Below, piece by piece: positions 61,090-64,000 of a stretch of DNA of 64,000 nucleotides. The DNA comes from Arabidopsis thaliana. Its lineage: Eukaryota > Streptophyta > Magnoliopsida > Brassicales > Brassicaceae. A program made the position numbers and the translations under genes. The stretch is taken from contig NC_003075.7 in the NCBI RefSeq assembly GCF_000001735.4, forward strand, positions 15,501,001-15,565,000. Direction: 5' to 3'. Positions within the stretch are counted from its first letter, which is position 1. Each line of letters starts with the position of its first letter. The notes under the pieces are model-generated. The model made no database searches, had not been told where the DNA came from, and was given only the letters and a program-made list of their open reading frames with translations.

Positions 61090-61102
61090 GGCTCTGATAC
61101 CA
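61090..61102 (-). other. Primer binding site for initiator tRNA-Met
   Basis: On the minus strand the bases TGGTATCAGAGCC lie one base inside the 5' LTR. This is the standard plant LTR-retrotransposon primer site complementary to the 3' end of tRNA-iMet. Confidence 0.9.
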
Positions 61103-61103
61103 G

Positions 61104-61581
61104 TGTTAACGTAAACCAGAAATGAATAAACAGAGTTTGAAATCAATAGAACAGAGAGATGAAAATAGAGTACTCCGATTAACACACTTGATACAACGTT
61201 CGTAAAGAGACGCGATATCAACTTCTCACCTACAAGAGACTCGACGAGAGCTCCGGTAAAACGATGAGGGAAATCTAGAAGTCTCTAGAGAGAGATTACA
61301 ACCAGATTATTCGATAATGAAAGCATGAGCATAACATGTTGCTCTTATACAAAAAGGTAAAGAAAGTAAACGTTAACCACGTTAATAACGATCGCCGTTA
61401 ACGTCCATTTGCATTGCCAGCTCGCCAGCTCACAACACGTGCTTTGCTTAACATCCCTGACTTCACATATCCAGCTCGCCAGCTCACAACACGTGCTTTG
61501 CTAAACATCCCTGACTTCATATTTCCAGCTCGCCAGATTAACCCCTGAACGCTATAGCTTGACTTCAGTTTTCCTATAACA
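61104..61581 (-). repeat. 5' LTR (right on the plus strand)
   Basis: 478 bp, same length as the partner at 58246-58723. The first ~330 bases read identically. The ~6 differences all fall in the last ~130 bases, which on the element strand is the U3 tandem-repeat region. CACGTG palindromes lie at 61436-61441 and 61490-61495 and a TATA-like site near 61343-61352. Confidence 0.9.
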
Positions 61582-61586
61582 ATTAT
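61582..61586. repeat. Target-site duplication, right copy (ATTAT)
   Basis: Exact repeat of 58241-58245, flanking the 5' LTR. Confidence 0.85.
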
Positions 61587-61795
61587 CCAGGTCAACATCG
61601 ACGAGTCGGATCCATCTCGGACGGTCGGTATCGGAAGCGAGCTAGAAGGAGAGATAAAGGAAGAGCTGATCGCCTTCCTGAAATCGAGGTCGTCATCTTT
61701 TGCTTGGTCTACGAAGGATATGACAGGAATCGCCCCGGAGGTAACCTGTCATAAGCTCAATAAGGATCCAAACTTCAAACCAGTTCGCCACCGGA
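61587..61795 (+). pseudogene. Tat-type gypsy pol fragment, right part
   Basis: Plus-strand frame reading DESDPSRTVGIGSELEG, IKEELIAFLKSRSSSFAWST, KDMTGIAPEVTCHKLN and DPNFKPV. This is the characteristic stretch just upstream of the reverse transcriptase domain in Tat-type Ty3/gypsy elements. It ends at a junction near 61780-61800 and continues into DNA of opposite orientation. It is the right half of the fragment broken by the TR-GAG insertion. Confidence 0.75.
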
Positions 61796-62199
61796 AGGGC
61801 CAGCACTAACGGGAGGATTTGACGCAGCCGCCTCTCCGTCTAAAGGCTGTCTTTCCTCTTCGATGGGAGCTGGGGGAGGTGGCATGTTTAAAAGCTAATG
61901 AAGGATTTCCTGACCTTCCCCATTATCCTGTTGACGCGCGACCTCGTGACGTCTTTCCAGGTACGACGACGAGCTCGGAAGATCGCCTCTAAAACTCCTT
62001 CGAACTCGACGGGAAAATCCGGACTAGGCCTGTATCGATCTGCAACAAAAGAAAAAGCTATGAGAATCTAATCGGGATCGACATATCTTTACCCTATCTA
62101 TTTAAAAAAAATCTACCAGGAAACTCCGTCCACATCCTTTTCCTCCCCGAGAACGGACGCTCATACGACGCGAGGTCGACCCTGACGTAGAAGTAAAAA
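61796..62199 (-). mobile_element. Rearranged copy of Transposase_28 gene, middle part
   Basis: Reverse copy of about 52181-52597, still containing the first intron (52259-52335), so copied at the DNA level or from unspliced RNA. A 13-bp deletion relative to the intact gene lies at about 61897, flanked in the source by short GCTT repeats, and breaks the frame. It joins the next segment at about 62199 within an AT-rich tract. Confidence 0.7.
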
Positions 62200-62815
62200 T
62201 TAAAAACCGCCCCGAAAGTGGGTTCACGGTTAAATAAGAGTTTTGAGATCGCCCCGAAAATTGGGTCCACGATCAATATTTCAAAATAGATTACAAAGAC
62301 GACCTATTCAGGTCGTCTGGTTCGTTTCTTCAACGCTTACACGTCGAATATCACTTCCGCTAACGAGGTCGACATTTGAGCCGTGCTGGTCCGCCACTGG
62401 AGCAACTTGGGAGGTTTGCCTCGAAAAACCGAGCTGATCTGGGGACATGTTCAGATCATCGTCCCCGAGCTCGATAACGTTCAAGGCATTAACTTCGTCG
62501 GTCGCCCTTTTGGTTAACTCCTTAAGGCCGCTGAGTTCAGATGCCGCAATCTTCGCACCTCTCTGCATAAGGATGCCCACTATCTCCTCAGCGCCTCTGG
62601 CTTGATTCTCAGCATCCACCTTTGGCCCGACGAGGTCCTCTTGCTCCTTGAGATAAGCCTTCACTCTATCAAGACGAGCTTGGGCTTTCTTTGTAGTACG
62701 GGCGACTTTAGCAGCTCGGTCATTCCGCAACCTGTTGCACTCCCTCTTCCCGTGCTCTTTTACAGCAACCAATGCGATCTGAAGATCGCTGATCTCTTTC
62801 TGAAGATCGGAACCA
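62200..62815 (-). mobile_element. Rearranged copy of Transposase_28 gene, 3' part
   Basis: Reverse copy of about 53470-54078, nearly identical to the source. On the minus strand it encodes the C-terminal coiled coil (ALVAVKEHGKRECNRLRND to VEETNQTT) with a few changes near the end. It is placed upstream of, rather than after, the middle part at 61796-62199. It has no start codon context of its own. Confidence 0.75.
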
Positions 62816-63470
62816 ATCTACAATGCCATTCTGGGAAGTCCTTGGACGTGGACCATTGAAAGATGAGCCCGCATTCTTTCGTTCTTAGCTTCGAATTCCC
62901 CGCTGAACCGACTGACTACGAGTTGAGAGTCACTGAAAGCTTTGATCTGTTTGGCTCCGAGCCCCTTAGCGAGTCGAAGTCCTGCGAGAAGTGCTTCGTA
63001 TTCTGCTTCGTTATTCGATGCCTTAAACTGGAGCCGAAGTGACTGTTCAAGGATTTCTCTGGTTGGTGACTGAAGTAGAATTCCGAGGCTGGAGCCTTGT
63101 AATGATGAGGAGCCGTCCGAGTAGAGTATCCAGTTTTCGTCCGGGATAACGTCAATCACATCCGGGGATAGTTCAGTCATGAAGTCCGCTAGGACCTGAG
63201 ATTTGAGGCTCGGGCGAGAGCGATATTCCACGTCGTATTCACTCAGTTCGATTGCCCATTTCGCAATTCGTCTAGACTGGTTTGGGCTGTGGAGCACTGT
63301 GCGTAGTGGCTGATCAGTGAACACTATGGAATGTGATTGGAAATAAGGTCGGAGTTTCCGAGCTGCCGTTATCACCGCCAACGCCAGCTTTTCTAAGGTC
63401 GGATATCTGGTCTCGGCGTCATTCAGGGCTTTACTGGTATAGAAGATAGGTTTTTCGTTGATTGTACCCC
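62816..63470 (-). pseudogene. Dual RNase H of a Tat-type Ty3/gypsy element
   Basis: The minus-strand frame begins with the end of the RT-linked RNase H (KPIFYTSKALNDAETRYPTLEK, FTDQPLRTVLHS). A second, archaeal-type RNase H follows with all catalytic acids visible: YSDGSS, NNEAEYEALLAGL and FSDSQLVV. The second RNase H is the hallmark of the Tat lineage. The frame ends soon after MRAHLS at a junction with the Transposase_28 copy, so the integrase is missing. The product cannot act alone. Confidence 0.8.
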
Positions 63471-63745
63471 GAGAAGGCATCCATGAAAGATAAAAGCTGA
63501 TTTCCAGACGTTGCCTCGACTAGGCGATCTATGTGTGGCAGTGGATAACTGTCTTTAGGGCAAGCCCTGTTTAGGTCGGTGTAATCCACGCAGACTCTCC
63601 ACTTACCATTCTTCTTTTTGACCACGACTGGGTTGGCCAGCCATTCTGGATATTGTACTTCTTTAATCAGGCCGGCTTTTAGGAGCCGCTCGACCTCGTC
63701 TTGGACGGCTTTGGCGCGGTCTGACCCCAGCCGCCTTCCTTTTGG
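63471..63745 (-). pseudogene. Reverse transcriptase fragment, N-terminal half
   Basis: Minus-strand frame with RT motifs: LLKAGLIKEVQYPEWLANPVVVKKK, GKWRVCVDYTDLNRACPKDS, YPLPHIDRLV and FMDAFSGYNQ (first catalytic aspartate). It is cut right after FSGYNQ and joined out of frame to the RNase H. The YxDD active site, thumb and connection are deleted, so it is inactive. Confidence 0.8.
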
Positions 63746-64000
63746 CAGCTCGTCGAGTCGGCGATTAGTCTCCATGACTGATTCAGAGAGATCTTTCGTC
63801 ACGGTTGTGAGGATGGCTTTGATGTCCTCCAATGAGAAAGATGGTGAGTCGATAGGGGTCTCCCCGTGTGTTGGTTGATTCACGGTCGTTTTGGCCGCTA
63901 CTTCGACGGTAGATGGTGGATCTCCTCCGTGGAGGAGACTTGATTCCGTCCCATCATCGTTGACTGGAGGAATGATGGGGTCGATGACGATTTGAACCAT
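63746..64000 (-). pseudogene. Gag N-terminal fragment fused to RT, cut by window edge
   Basis: Frame MVQIVIDPIIPPVNDDG to TNRRLDELPKG, continuous with the RT fragment. In intact Tat-type elements a large gag and protease region separates these parts, so an internal deletion joined them. The ATG coincides with the last base of the window and the frame may extend further. Confidence 0.6.

Larger units (their letters stand above)
58246..61581 (-). mobile_element. Non-autonomous LTR retrotransposon of TR-GAG type
   Basis: Complete 3.3-kb element oriented on the minus strand. It has two 478-bp LTRs with TG...CA ends and a 5-bp target duplication ATTAT. A primer binding site matches initiator tRNA-Met, a purine tract precedes the 3' LTR, and there is a single 716-residue gag-like ORF. 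No protease, reverse transcriptase, RNase H or integrase is present, so it must rely on enzymes of other elements. The LTRs differ at only about six positions, so insertion is recent on an evolutionary scale. It interrupts an older Tat-type pol fragment. TR-GAG (gag-only LTR elements) is an established category; this family itself is not one I can name. Confidence 0.85.

Noticed and set aside
1-64000. tRNA, rRNA, microRNA or CRISPR features
   Set aside because: Scanning by eye gave no tRNA cloverleaf or rRNA match and no regularly spaced repeat array. Small RNAs cannot be excluded without tRNAscan or small-RNA data.

Overview
The window is nuclear DNA from a Brassicaceae plant, almost certainly Arabidopsis thaliana or a very close relative. 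The genes are intron-rich with GT-AG borders. Their order matches what I remember of A. thaliana chromosome 4, AT4G32060 to AT4G32210: MICU, PHOX4, a cluster of small secreted TPD1-like proteins, HPGT2, EMC7, an EamA transporter, VAMP711, EREL1, CYP96A2, RRP40B, PANK2, MRC/PII1, ASY2, SDH3-2. This identification is from memory of families and gene order; no database was searched. Exon borders were read by hand from splice consensus, and every multi-exon model closes in frame.

Layout. 0-6.1 kb: MICU (+) and PHOX4 (-). 7.4-15.4 kb: five intact two-exon TPD1-like genes and one pseudogene, all on the minus strand, made by tandem duplication. 16.2-26.7 kb: four compact minus-strand membrane-system genes (HPGT2, EMC7 homologue, EamA/DUF914-type transporter, VAMP711). 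28.1-36.5 kb: three plus-strand genes (EREL1, CYP96A2, RRP40B). 36.7-42.7 kb: PANK2 (-). 44.1-50.7 kb: MRC/PII1 and ASY2 (+). 51-64 kb: transposon-rich DNA around SDH3-2 (-) and a broken mitochondrial HSP70 tail.

The 51-64 kb part is the accessory region. It holds a plus-strand transposon gene with an intact three-exon reading frame (putative gypsy-type Transposase_28 family, 808 residues) and a second, frameshifted transposon gene. It also holds pieces of a Ty3/gypsy element of the Tat type with two RNase H domains. Inserted in one pol piece is a complete non-autonomous LTR element of the TR-GAG kind: 478-bp LTRs, target duplication ATTAT, a tRNA-iMet primer binding site and a gag-only ORF. 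From 61.8 kb to the window edge, a minus-strand mosaic joins gag, RT, RNase H and Transposase_28 pieces out of their normal order.

The host genes are mostly independent housekeeping genes: calcium uptake, CoA synthesis, exosome, complex II, secretory and vacuolar trafficking, starch granule initiation, meiotic axis. I found no operon-like or novel multi-gene system. The observations most worth following are the TPD1-like cluster with a paired cysteine loss, the duplicated intron-exon unit in ASY2, and the structure of the nested retroelements.
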